From JANRKT01 sp033763355 (lineage in GTDB: Bacteria > Bacteroidota > Bacteroidia > Chitinophagales > Chitinophagaceae): 14,341 nt of DNA. Both the position numbers and the translations under genes were made by a program. The stretch covers positions 1-14,341 of the forward strand of contig JANRKT010000151.1 of the NCBI GenBank assembly GCA_033763355.1. Direction: 5' to 3'. Each line of letters begins with the position of its first letter. The stretch's first letter is position 1. Shown here in pieces: positions 1 to 7,657 of this stretch. A model generated the notes under the pieces. The model saw only the letters and a program-made list of their open reading frames with translations. It did no database searches and was not told the DNA's origin.

Positions 1-696
1 ATCGGCGGATTCATTGATGCTGAACTTGCCGCAGGCGTTGTAAATTTTTACCGTATCAACTGAAGCAACAGCTTCTGCAATTCCGTAGTCTTCCTTTCCC
101 CCGAGCAAAATAACCGGGTGGTTTAATTTTTCACAAAGCTCCTTTAGTTTATGCAACGGCAATTTTTTGGTTGCATGCTGTGCGCCAATGGCAATGCCAA
201 TGTAGCCTGCAAGATGAGATGCGGGTATATCGCTTTCTTTTACCTTTTCATGATCTGCAATAAAATATTCAAGTCCGAGGCCGTCATTTCTTACACCAAA
301 ACTTTTCAGCGTGTCAAGATACCTGTCAACAATATGCACTGGCGGCAGCCTGTTCCATTTCAGGTTTACCATCAGCCATTTTTCAATATTGAGCTTATTG
401 AATGAAAATGATTTTACGCCCAGTGATTTTTTTACACGCAGCGTTCTGAGGTTATGGTGCAGGTCAATGATGTAATCAAACTTTTCTTTTCTTAAAACAT
501 CAACCACCTCATCCATGTTTTCTTCAAGCAGGTGAATGCGGTCAATAAAGGGATTATGCTGTACTATGGGGTAAAAACTTTTTTTTGTAAGATAATGCAC
601 TTCTGCCCCGGCTGCCTGTTTTTTAAGGCAGCGCACAACAGGTGTTGTAAGCACAATATCACCTATGGAAGAAAAACGGATGATGAGAAACTTCAT
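1..696 (-). CDS. Glycosyltransferase family 9 (heptosyltransferase-like), 3' end cut by window
   Basis: The ATG is the complement of 694-696, and the frame is open to base 1, giving 232 residues of a family usually about 340 long. The N-terminus MKFLIIRFSSIGDIVLTTPV is the classic GT9 opening, with the glycine-rich turn and SxGD motif. A later stretch reads IGAQHATKKLPLHKLKEL, which matches the GAxxxxKxxP signature of the donor-binding half, followed by a VILLGGKED strand-turn. GT9 enzymes transfer heptose or related sugars from nucleotide donors to lipopolysaccharide core at the cytoplasmic face of the inner membrane. The exact sugar cannot be read from the sequence. The protein has no membrane segment. 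The gene lies 143 bp downstream of the MFS gene on the same strand and probably has its own transcription start. A GC-rich palindrome lies just upstream of the ATG. Confidence 0.9.
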   Translation of the reverse strand, partial: MKFLIIRFSSIGDIVLTTPVVRCLKKQAAGAEVHYLTKKSFYPIVQHNPFIDRIHLLEENMDEVVDVLRKEKFDYIIDLHHNLRTLRVKKSLGVKSFSFNKLNIEKWLMVNLKWNRLPPVHIVDRYLDTLKSFGVRNDGLGLEYFIADHEKVKESDIPASHLAGYIGIAIGAQHATKKLPLHKLKELCEKLNHPVILLGGKEDYGIAEAVASVDTVKIYNACGKFSINESAD

Positions 697-702
697 ACCC
701 CT

Positions 703-719
703 ATCCCCTAAAGGGGGAT
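703..719. repeat. Short GC-rich intergenic palindrome
   Basis: ATCCCC and GGGGAT flank a 5-base centre (TAAAG), 7 bases upstream of the GT9 start codon. A related palindrome with the same AT/GC pattern lies at 4443-4464. It could be a small dispersed intergenic repeat or a 5'-leader hairpin. No function can be assigned. Confidence 0.5.
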
Positions 720-773
720 TTTAAGATTCTACGTAATTCAGGTCTTAAACAAAAGTTTATTTTACAAATAAAG

Positions 774-806
774 TACAAGATACAAGGTACAGGGCACAAT
801 ACAGGG
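774..806. repeat. Degenerate 7-bp tandem repeat (TACAAGG/TACAGGG)
   Basis: The units TACAAGA, TACAAGG, TACAGGG, CACAA and TACAGGG follow one another between the MFS stop codon and the GT9 start. Heptamer spacing is exact for the first three units. It is non-coding and resembles decayed intergenic simple repeats. No regulatory role is visible. Confidence 0.5.
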
Positions 807-839
807 AAAGCAGTAAAAAAAACGAAACCCCGTTTATAT

Positions 840-2087
840 TCAGGGCAACATTTCTTCTGTTTCTACATAATTCAAATCTTTGTGAAATGTTTCTTCAGTA
901 AAGTATGCGGCAATCAGTGTTATAACCATTACAATAATACCTGTAACAATGCCGCTTTTCACCAAAGGCCAGTGCCATGCTTTCTGAAAAGTATCTACAA
1001 AAAGAAAATTAATCAATGGCAATGAGCCCCTCACCATATTGGGAATAGTAGTTGCAGCTGTTGCCCTTAAGTTGGTACCAAATTGCTCAGCCCCCATTGT
1101 TACGAATATGGCCCAGAAACCCGTGCTGAAGCCAAGCGCTGCACAGGCTAAATACATTACCGTATTATTTTTAATCAGCCCGCTGAAAAAGAAAATGCCA
1201 AATACGATTGCCATGGCATAAAAAATATACAAAGCATTCTTGCGGCTCTTCAGGTACTGGCTTAATAAGCCCACTAAAATATCCCCGATGGCAATAGCAG
1301 CATAAGCATACATAATAGCCCTTCCCGATTCCAGCGTATTATCACCGTACATTTCTGCGGCAAAGCGGTTGCTGAGGTTAACGAGTATGCCGATTACATA
1401 CCAGGTAGGCAAACCAATCAGTATGGCCAGTAAATATTTTTTAAACCTCTTCCCGTTATTAAAGAACATCAGGAAATTCCCTCTTGATACATTTCTTCCC
1501 TTTGTTTCTTTAAACATTCCTGACTCCGCTACACTGATACGGAGGAATAACAATAATATTCCCAGCCCACCGCCTATCTTATAACACAACCTCCAGTCGC
1601 CGCTGATTTTATAGGTAAAGTATGCTGCAACCGCGCCAAACAAACCAATACCCGCTACCATTGATGTCCCCACACCCCTTTTTTCTTTGGGCATTAATTC
1701 ACTCACCAATGTTATACCTGCACCCAACTCACCGGCAAGGCCAAGACCTGCAACAAATCTTGCCCATGCATACTGGTCAACTGTTTGTACAAATCCGGTT
1801 AAGAAGTTAGCAACCGAATATAAAATGATAGAACCAAACAATACAGAGAGCCTTCCTTTCCTGTCGGCCAGCACACCCCATATTATTCCTCCTATCAGTA
1901 ACCCGATCATCTGGAAATTGATGATCCTTGTGCTTGCAGTCAGCATACTGGCATCAGTTACCCCGATTGCCTTAAGGCTTGGCTCACGAACTATCGTGAA
2001 CAGCAGCAAATCATAAATATCAACAAAATAACCTAAGGCAGCTACAATGACAGCAATGTTGAAGACGGAACTGTGTTGCTTCATCAT
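840..2087 (-). CDS. MFS transporter (metabolite:H+ symporter-like)
   Basis: A hydrophobic protein of about 415 residues with a typical 12-helix major facilitator pattern. The motif-A loop between helices 2 and 3 reads GVLADRKGRLSVLFGS. The helix 4/5 segment RFVAGLGLAGELGAG followed by SELMPKEKRG is the conserved second signature of the sugar/organic-acid branches of the superfamily. It should import or export a small solute with protons, but the substrate is unknown. I chose the start MMKQHSSVFNIAV (ATG at 2085-2087). A further in-frame ATG at 2136-2138 would overlap the end of the DedA gene by 47 bp and add a polar leader unlike MFS N-termini. With the chosen start the gene begins 4 bp after the DedA stop, so the two are probably co-transcribed. 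Confidence 0.88.
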   Translation of the reverse strand: MMKQHSSVFNIAVIVAALGYFVDIYDLLLFTIVREPSLKAIGVTDASMLTASTRIINFQMIGLLIGGIIWGVLADRKGRLSVLFGSIILYSVANFLTGFVQTVDQYAWARFVAGLGLAGELGAGITLVSELMPKEKRGVGTSMVAGIGLFGAVAAYFTYKISGDWRLCYKIGGGLGILLLFLRISVAESGMFKETKGRNVSRGNFLMFFNNGKRFKKYLLAILIGLPTWYVIGILVNLSNRFAAEMYGDNTLESGRAIMYAYAAIAIGDILVGLLSQYLKSRKNALYIFYAMAIVFGIFFFSGLIKNNTVMYLACAALGFSTGFWAIFVTMGAEQFGTNLRATAATTIPNMVRGSLPLINFLFVDTFQKAWHWPLVKSGIVTGIIVMVITLIAAYFTEETFHKDLNYVETEEMLP

Positions 2088-2091
2088 GCAA

Positions 2092-3063
2092 TTATGAATT
2101 TTGAACAGTATCTTTCTCAGATGCACCCCTTTTACCAAAAAAGAGCTTATACAGCACCGGAGCTGTTGTTACCACTATAATTCCTATCACAATTATTTCA
2201 AGGTGTTCCTTAAGGTCAAAATCAAGCTGCTTCAAAAAAAACTGGTAAAGGTAATGCCCCGCAAACAACATGCTTGTTGCCCATGCAATACAGCCCACAA
2301 AATTGTAGTATGAAAATTTCTTTTTATCCATTCCCACAATACCGGCAATAATAGGCGCAAACGTTCTTATAATAGGAAGGAACCTGGCAAATACAATAGC
2401 GGTTCCGCCGTGCTTGTCATAAAATTCTTTTGCCGCATACAAATGTTTTTTCTTGAACAAGGCTGTATCCTTTCTTTTAAAAAGAAAGGGCCCGCTTTTT
2501 GCGCCAAACCAGTAACCCACAAAATTGCCAAGTATGCCTGCTATGGATACAAGAATGGTTAACACCAGAAGGTGAAGAAAATCGCTTCCCAATGATACAC
2601 CCAAGCCTTTCGTAATCAGCTCATGGCTGTAAATACCAGCCACAAAAAGCAATGAGTCGCCCGGAAGAAAGAAACCTGCAAACAAACCCGTTTCAGCAAA
2701 TACAATAAAAAGCAAAAGCCATAACCCGCCGTAAATAATATAAAACATCGGGTTCAGCAGGTCTTTCCAGGTAAATTTTTTATGCAGAACAACTTTCCCG
2801 TTGTCTTTTATTTCAGTTGCCGGCAAGGTAACAGGTTTATAATCCGGGTGGCTGAAGGTTACTGAATCACCGGGCACAACCGATAAAACAGCAAACCCGT
2901 CTGCATCTGCAGTGTAAGAATTTTCCGATCCCCCCTGAAAAACCTTAATGCTTTCAAGGGGCAGCTCATACTGGTTCCTGAACTGAACCTTTATTTGCTG
3001 CTGCGCAATTGCACCCCATCCTGTTGAGAGCGTCAGTACAAATAACCACAATCTTTTCACCAT
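2092..3063 (-). CDS. DedA family membrane protein with N-terminal CarboxypepD_reg-like domain
   Basis: A two-part protein of 323 residues. Residues 1-20 look like a signal peptide (cleavage near GAIA/QQ). Residues 22-95 form a beta-rich segment with the pattern of CarboxypepD_reg-like domains (LPLESIKVFQGG, then TADADGFAVLSVVPGDSVTF). Residues 105-310 are a DedA (SNARE-associated, PF09335) domain with FAETGLFAGFFLPGDSLLF, then FARFLPIIRTFAPIIAG. The Glu124, Asp136, Arg227 and Arg233 positions correspond to charged residues essential in studied DedA proteins. DedA proteins are linked to envelope homeostasis and recycling of undecaprenyl phosphate. Most family members are near 200 residues and lack the beta domain, so the extra domain is unusual and would face the periplasm. 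The gene follows the symporter by 82 bp and precedes the MFS gene by 4 bp. Confidence 0.9.
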   Translation of the reverse strand: MVKRLWLFVLTLSTGWGAIAQQQIKVQFRNQYELPLESIKVFQGGSENSYTADADGFAVLSVVPGDSVTFSHPDYKPVTLPATEIKDNGKVVLHKKFTWKDLLNPMFYIIYGGLWLLLFIVFAETGLFAGFFLPGDSLLFVAGIYSHELITKGLGVSLGSDFLHLLVLTILVSIAGILGNFVGYWFGAKSGPFLFKRKDTALFKKKHLYAAKEFYDKHGGTAIVFARFLPIIRTFAPIIAGIVGMDKKKFSYYNFVGCIAWATSMLFAGHYLYQFFLKQLDFDLKEHLEIIVIGIIVVTTAPVLYKLFFGKRGASEKDTVQNS

Positions 3064-3145
3064 AAGTAATTCCAGGTTAGTAAAAATTTTAATAGCGTTT
3101 CAGCCAAATCAGCTTAAAGTTCATTTAAACGAAAAACCATAAAAT

Positions 3146-4393
3146 TTATGCTGCAACGGTCTCCGGTTCAAGTTCACCCTCCCATTTGCTCACCACGCTG
3201 GTGGCAAGTGCATTACCCACCACATTGGTCATGCTGCGGAACATGTCGCAAAAATGATCAATGGGCAATATCAGCGCCACGCCTTCGGGCGGTATATTAA
3301 ACATAGCACATGTTGCAAGTACAATTACAAGCGATGCACGGGGCACGCCTGCAATGCCTTTGCTGGTTACCATCAGCACCAGCAACATGGTAAGCTGTGT
3401 GGGCAAATCAAGCGGCACATTATAAGCCTGTGCAATAGCAAGGCTGGCAAATGTCATGTACATCATGCTGCCGTCAAGATTGAATGAATAACCCAGCGGC
3501 AAAACAAACGATACAATTTTATCTTTACAGCCAAAGCGTTCGAGTTCTTCTGTAAGTTTTGGAAAAACAGCTTCGCTGCTGGTGGTGCTGAATGCAATTA
3601 AAAGCGGGCCTCCTATACGCCGGAGCAGCACATTCATTCTTTTGCCAAGAATAATATAACCAACACCAACGAGTATAGCCCATAACACTGCAATACCCAA
3701 AAGAAAGTAAGCGAAATAAACAAAGTAGAACTTAAAAATCCCCAAACCTTTTGCTGCAACTACGGCAGCTAAAGCGCCAAATACACCAAACGGCGCAAAC
3801 TTCATAACATAGTTCACCATTTTTAATATTACATGGGCAACCACATCCAGCGCTTTTATCAGCGGTTTGGCGTAATCCCCGAGGGCTGTCATTGCAACAC
3901 CAAAGAAAATACTGAACACCACCAGTTGCAGCACTTCATTGGTGGCCATGGCTTCAATTACACTCCTCGGTATAATATGTTCAACAAATTTCTCCAGGGA
4001 AAATTCCTGCTTTTTTGCCATCAGGTCTTTCACACCTTCAGTATCGGCCTGCGATAAATCAATGTATTCTCCCGGCTGAAAAGTATTAACCAGCACAAGC
4101 CCCAGTAACAATGATATAAGTGAAGCAGAAATAAACCAAAGCATGGCTTTGCCGCCAACACGGCCAACAGCTTTCAGGTCGCCTAATTTTGCAATACCAA
4201 CAACCAATGTGGCAAAAACAAGCGGCGCAATAATCATCTGCACCAGGCGGATAAAAATTTTTCCCAGCAGGTTGATGTTTTTGGAAAAGCTTTTAATAAA
4301 CTCCGGTGAACTGTTAACATGCACAAGGTATCCTGCTATTACCCCCAGCGCCATGGCTGCGAGGATGTATATGGTGAGCCGGTTTTTTTGCAT
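3146..4393 (-). CDS. Dicarboxylate/amino acid:cation symporter (DAACS, GltP/DctA type)
   Basis: 415 residues, the normal length for the sodium:dicarboxylate symporter family. Signature segments are in order: the serine-rich re-entrant loop FSTTSSEAVFPKL (residues 268-280), the NLDGS motif (305-309, usually NMDGT), and the helix-8 binding motif D383-M-F-R386-S-M-T-N390-V-V-G-N394. Hydrophobic spans fit an eight-helix plus two-hairpin fold. It should take up glutamate, aspartate or C4-dicarboxylates with Na+ or H+ at the inner membrane. Arg386 sits three residues after Asp383, at the position that helps recognise side-chain carboxylates in acidic-substrate members, so an acidic substrate is plausible. 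It is transcribed divergently from the APC permease across a 199-bp gap. Confidence 0.93.
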   Translation of the reverse strand: MQKNRLTIYILAAMALGVIAGYLVHVNSSPEFIKSFSKNINLLGKIFIRLVQMIIAPLVFATLVVGIAKLGDLKAVGRVGGKAMLWFISASLISLLLGLVLVNTFQPGEYIDLSQADTEGVKDLMAKKQEFSLEKFVEHIIPRSVIEAMATNEVLQLVVFSIFFGVAMTALGDYAKPLIKALDVVAHVILKMVNYVMKFAPFGVFGALAAVVAAKGLGIFKFYFVYFAYFLLGIAVLWAILVGVGYIILGKRMNVLLRRIGGPLLIAFSTTSSEAVFPKLTEELERFGCKDKIVSFVLPLGYSFNLDGSMMYMTFASLAIAQAYNVPLDLPTQLTMLLVLMVTSKGIAGVPRASLVIVLATCAMFNIPPEGVALILPIDHFCDMFRSMTNVVGNALATSVVSKWEGELEPETVAA

Positions 4394-4442
4394 GCTGCCA
4401 GTTATTTATAATAGCGTGCAATATAAGATTTAATGGATAATT

Positions 4443-4464
4443 CTCCCCTTGCTTAAAGGAGGAG
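4443..4464. repeat. Short palindrome in divergent intergenic region
   Basis: The left arm CTCCCCTT and right arm AAGG-A-GGAG (one bulged A) are separated by 5 bases, 50 bp upstream of the symporter ATG. It resembles the palindrome at 703-719, which also lies upstream of a minus-strand gene. It may be a dispersed repeat or part of a regulatory region. Confidence 0.45.
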
Positions 4465-4537
4465 TTTTAAAACAGCGGGCCGGATGAACAGCCGCTTTTT
4501 TAATGAATCTTTTCTCCGTCTTGTTTTAATAAATCCC

Positions 4538-4545
4538 TATCTTTC
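4538..4545 (+). promoter_or_regulatory. Possible Bacteroidota -7 element for the APC permease
   Basis: TATCTTTC matches 7 of 8 positions of the Bacteroidota TAnnTTTG consensus and would place transcription about 40 bp before the ATG at 4593. No TTTG-like -33 box is seen at the usual spacing, so this is only a candidate. Confidence 0.3.
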
Positions 4546-4592
4546 CGCCTAATATTATTTTTCTTTTACATTATTCCAATCAATCAGAGCTT

Positions 4593-6128
4593 ATGAGTCT
4601 ATTCCGGAAAAAATCATTGGCTTCAATACTGGCGCAGGCAGAAGATGGGGGACAAGGTTTAAAACGAACACTCGGCGCCGCCAACCTCGTTGCACTTGGT
4701 ATTGGCGCCATCATTGGCGCCGGTTTGTTTGTAAGAACTGCAGCGGCAGCCGGTCAGGCCGCCGGTCCGGGTGTTACACTCTCCTTTATTGTGGCAGCTG
4801 TTGGCTGCGCATTTGCCGGTTTATGTTATGCAGAATTTGCTGCAATGATCCCCATTGCGGGAAGCGCCTATGCTTATAGTTATACCACCATGGGCGAACT
4901 TGTTGCCTGGATCATCGGGTGGGCGCTGATAATGGAATATGCTTTAGGCGCTGCTACCGTCTCTATTGCATGGAGCGAATATTTGAACAAGCTGTTGGGA
5001 GGGGCTATTCCTTATGAATGGTGCCATTCGCCGATGGAAAGTTTTACAGATTCCGCCGGTGTGCATCATTCCGGTCTGGTAAACCTGCCTGCATTGATCA
5101 TCCTGTTGTTGCTTACAATGCTGCTGATTAAAGGAACACAGGAATCAGCAATTGTCAACATGGTTATTGTTTTTATAAAAGTTGCCATTGTATTGTTGTT
5201 TATTGCCATTGGCTGGAAATTTATAAATGCCGCAAACCACACCCCTTATTTAATCCCCGAAGGCACCGCACCGGTTACAGACCAGGCAGGAAAAGTAATT
5301 GCAGATTACAGCGGATGGAATAAACACGGATGGGGTGGTGTATTAGGCGGCGCCGCAATTGTATTTTTTGCATTCATTGGCTTTGATGCAGTGAGTACCG
5401 CCGCACAGGAAGCAAAAAATCCCAAAAGGGATATGCCCATCGGTATCCTCGGTTCCCTTGTGGTATGTACCATATTGTATATTTTGTTTGGCCATGTATT
5501 AACAGGCGTAGCCAACTGGAAAGAGTTTGTTGACCCGGAAAAAGGCAGGGAAGCATCTGTTGCATATGCCATTTCAACTTATATGACGGGTTATGGGTGG
5601 CTCGCAACCGGCGTTACCGTTGCAATTCTTGCAGGTTTTTCTTCTGTTATTCTTGTAATGCTGCTGGGCCAGAGCCGTGTATTTTATACCATGAGCAATG
5701 ATGGCTTAATACCTAAAGCATTTGGAGAATTGCACCCGAAATTTAAAACCCCTTACAAAGCCAACTGGATATTGTTTGTATTTGTAGGTGCATTTGCCGC
5801 TTTTGTTCCGGGCCACCTGGCGGGTGACCTGACCTCTTTCGGAACTTTATTCGCCTTTGTACTGGTAAGTATAGGCGTGTGGATACTGAGGGTGAAAGAA
5901 CCCAATATCAAACGTCCTTTCAGGGCGCCTGTTTATCCGGTTGTATCAGCATTGGGCGCTATTATATGCACACTCATGATCATAGGCCTTGATTTGCAAA
6001 CATTAAAAGTTGCCTTTGGCTGGATGCTGCTGGGGCTGATTGTGTATTTCCTTTACAGCCGCCACCACAGCAAACTGAAATCGCCGGGTGAAATTTTACC
6101 GAAGGCATCTGATTTTGACAAACACTGA
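4593..6128 (+). CDS. APC family amino acid permease (cationic amino acid transporter type)
   Basis: 511 residues with about 12 hydrophobic segments. The helix-1 substrate loop GIGAIIGAGLFV is at residues 36-47. The helix-6 region FFAFIGFDAVSTAAQEAKNP is at 258-277, followed by RDMPIGI, the hallmark of the CAT-like branch (YfnA/YhdG, GkApcT relatives). A hydrophilic loop of about 25 residues lies between roughly 213 and 245. These proteins import amino acids with protons across the inner membrane. The specific amino acid cannot be deduced. The ATG is preceded by an AT-rich leader without a Shine-Dalgarno match, which is normal for the phylum. A strong terminator follows 30 bp after the stop, so the gene appears monocistronic. 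Confidence 0.92.
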   Translation: MSLFRKKSLASILAQAEDGGQGLKRTLGAANLVALGIGAIIGAGLFVRTAAAAGQAAGPGVTLSFIVAAVGCAFAGLCYAEFAAMIPIAGSAYAYSYTTMGELVAWIIGWALIMEYALGAATVSIAWSEYLNKLLGGAIPYEWCHSPMESFTDSAGVHHSGLVNLPALIILLLLTMLLIKGTQESAIVNMVIVFIKVAIVLLFIAIGWKFINAANHTPYLIPEGTAPVTDQAGKVIADYSGWNKHGWGGVLGGAAIVFFAFIGFDAVSTAAQEAKNPKRDMPIGILGSLVVCTILYILFGHVLTGVANWKEFVDPEKGREASVAYAISTYMTGYGWLATGVTVAILAGFSSVILVMLLGQSRVFYTMSNDGLIPKAFGELHPKFKTPYKANWILFVFVGAFAAFVPGHLAGDLTSFGTLFAFVLVSIGVWILRVKEPNIKRPFRAPVYPVVSALGAIICTLMIIGLDLQTLKVAFGWMLLGLIVYFLYSRHHSKLKSPGEILPKASDFDKH

Positions 6129-6158
6129 CCAACGGACAATTTTATCAATTCATATCAG

Positions 6159-6184
6159 CCCCGCCCTTCAAAGCGGGGTTTTTT
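6159..6184 (+). terminator. Rho-independent terminator after APC permease
   Basis: CCCCGC and GCGGGG form a perfect 6-bp GC stem around an 8-base loop, followed at once by six T residues. It lies 30 bp after the permease stop and isolates that gene from the ATPase downstream. Confidence 0.9.
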
Positions 6185-6196
6185 ATTGCTCCGGGG

Positions 6197-6233
6197 TTAT
6201 GCAATTTTGGAGTTCAAGTCCAAAATTACATAA
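6197..6233. promoter_or_regulatory. Upstream copy of a 37-bp palindrome (operator-like)
   Basis: An interrupted palindrome. The outer arms TTATG/CATAA and inner arms AATTTTGGA/TCCAAAATT pair perfectly around a 7-base centre, with one mismatched pair between them. It is nearly identical to the copy at 6286-6322, whose start is 89 bp downstream. Paired copies in front of a single gene suggest an operator for a dimeric regulator. Role inferred. Confidence 0.6.
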
Positions 6234-6276
6234 GTTCAAAAACTAAAACGGCATCATTTTTATCAAAAGAACACAT

Positions 6277-6284
6277 TACCTTTG
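6277..6284 (+). promoter_or_regulatory. -7 promoter element of the DUF4143 ATPase gene
   Basis: TACCTTTG is a perfect match to the Bacteroidota TAnnTTTG -7 element. Transcription would start near 6290, inside the downstream palindrome. A T-rich stretch near 6257-6261 is the only candidate for a -33 box. This placement argues against the in-frame ATGs at 6282 (if counted) and 6288 as translation starts. Confidence 0.55.
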
Positions 6285-6285
6285 T

Positions 6286-6322
6286 TTATGCAATTTAGGA
6301 GTACAACTCCAAAATTACATAA
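6286..6322. promoter_or_regulatory. Downstream copy of the 37-bp palindrome overlapping the transcription start
   Basis: The arms TTATGCAATTTAGGAGT and ACTCCAAAATTACATAA flank a 3-base centre, with two mismatched pairs. It ends one base before the chosen ATG at 6324. It directly abuts the -7 element, so a bound protein would block transcription. If transcribed, it could also fold into a hairpin over the ribosome site. Confidence 0.6.
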
Positions 6323-6323
6323 C

Positions 6324-7496
6324 ATGGCCACAAACATACTTTCACGGAAAATGCTGGGCATAGCAGGCCTGCTGCTTAAAAAATATCCCATTCTCACCAT
6401 TACCGGCCCCAGGCAATCAGGTAAATCCACATTTGCAAAGATGCTCAGGCCCGGTTACGAATACATTAACCTGGAAGATATTGACCACCGCCGCTTTGCC
6501 AAGAATGACCCGAAGGGTTTTATAGAAAGATATAACCGCAATATTATTTTAGATGAAGTGCAGAATGCCCCCCAGATCCTCTCGCAACTGCAGGTGCATG
6601 CAGATGCTACAGGCAGAAACGGTTCTTATATCCTTACCGGTTCCCAGAACTTTCAGCTTTTTGAAAAAATCAGCCAGAGCCTTGCAGGGCGTACCGCCCT
6701 CTGTACTTTACTGCCGTTTTCGCTGGAAGAATTAAGTGAATATAAAATGCCTGTAAAATGGGAAGAGATTTGCTGGAAAGGCATGTACCCCAGGCTGCAC
6801 CACCAGAAAATAAAACCTGAATTGTTTTATCCGGATTACATCAGCACTTATGTGGAAAGGGATACCAGGCAGATCATGAATATTAAAGACCTGGCATTGT
6901 TCCGCAGGTTTATGAGTTTATGCGCCGGGCGAACAGGACAGATGCTGAACATGAATGATTTCAGCAACAGCCTCGGGGTTGATAATAAAACCGTGCGCCA
7001 GTGGCTGGGGGTACTGGAAAGCAGTTACATCGTTTATTTATTACCGCCGTTTCATAAAAACTTCAATAAACGCATATTGAAAACACCCAAACTGTATTTT
7101 TATGATACCGGCATAGCATCTTTTCTGCTCGGCATCCGCAGTGTTAATGACCTCAAAAACCATTTTGCAAGAGGGGCCTTATACGAAAACTTCATTATTA
7201 ATGAACTGATGAAAAACTGCTATAACAGGAGGGTGCAGCCGGAGTTTTATTATTTCAGGGACAGTAACGGCAACGAAGTGGACTTACTGATTGAACAATC
7301 AAAGTTTACACACGCCATAGAAATCAAATCGGCCAAAACCATGAATGACAATTTCCTTAAAGGGCTGAATTATTACAAAGAACTGAGTAATAAAAAAACC
7401 AGGACCACATGCATATTCGGCGGCGATGAGCGCTACAGTTATAAAGGACATCATGTTATCGGATGGAAAAACCTGGAAGATATTGTTGTAAAATAA
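6324..7496 (+). CDS. AAA ATPase with C-terminal DUF4143 domain
   Basis: 390 residues from the ATG at 6324 (MATNILSRKMLGIAGLL). In-frame ATGs upstream would translate the palindrome and lie at or before the likely transcription start. Walker A is GPRQSGKST (28-36), Walker B is IILDE (74-78), the sensor-like LTGSQN is at 104-109, and AGR at 121-123. This is the AAA_14 plus DUF4143 architecture (COG1373). The C-terminal part carries NEVD (317-320) and EIK (333-335), spaced like a PD-(D/E)xK nuclease-fold core. The family is widespread, often variable between strains, and has no firmly settled function; roles in defence or selfish-element biology are only suspected. The gene stands alone between a terminator and yebC. 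Its paired palindromes suggest tight control. Confidence 0.9.
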   Translation: MATNILSRKMLGIAGLLLKKYPILTITGPRQSGKSTFAKMLRPGYEYINLEDIDHRRFAKNDPKGFIERYNRNIILDEVQNAPQILSQLQVHADATGRNGSYILTGSQNFQLFEKISQSLAGRTALCTLLPFSLEELSEYKMPVKWEEICWKGMYPRLHHQKIKPELFYPDYISTYVERDTRQIMNIKDLALFRRFMSLCAGRTGQMLNMNDFSNSLGVDNKTVRQWLGVLESSYIVYLLPPFHKNFNKRILKTPKLYFYDTGIASFLLGIRSVNDLKNHFARGALYENFIINELMKNCYNRRVQPEFYYFRDSNGNEVDLLIEQSKFTHAIEIKSAKTMNDNFLKGLNYYKELSNKKTRTTCIFGGDERYSYKGHHVIGWKNLEDIVVK

Positions 7497-7657
7497 GGGC
7501 CGGTTAACGGTTTTTTCTTTTCTCCCATCTTCCTAATTTTGCCGCCTCATCATCCAGAAGATAGAAAAGCCAAAATAAAAATTTTTATCAGTTTGAATGG
7601 TGCCCTTTAAGATGGGAGCTGAACCTGACTTTTTTTTGACTTAATGACTTTAAAATT

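Noticed and set aside
151..405. Plus-strand open frame opposite the GT9 gene
   Set aside because: The minus strand encodes an unambiguous GT9 protein across this stretch.
2088..2138. Longer N-terminus for the MFS transporter starting at 2138
   Set aside because: It would overlap the DedA gene by 47 bp and add a charged 17-residue leader that MFS proteins lack; the ATG at 2085-2087 fits better.
7499..7516. Terminator after the DUF4143 gene
   Set aside because: A T-rich tract follows, but the only stem is 3 bp (CCG/CGG), too weak to call.
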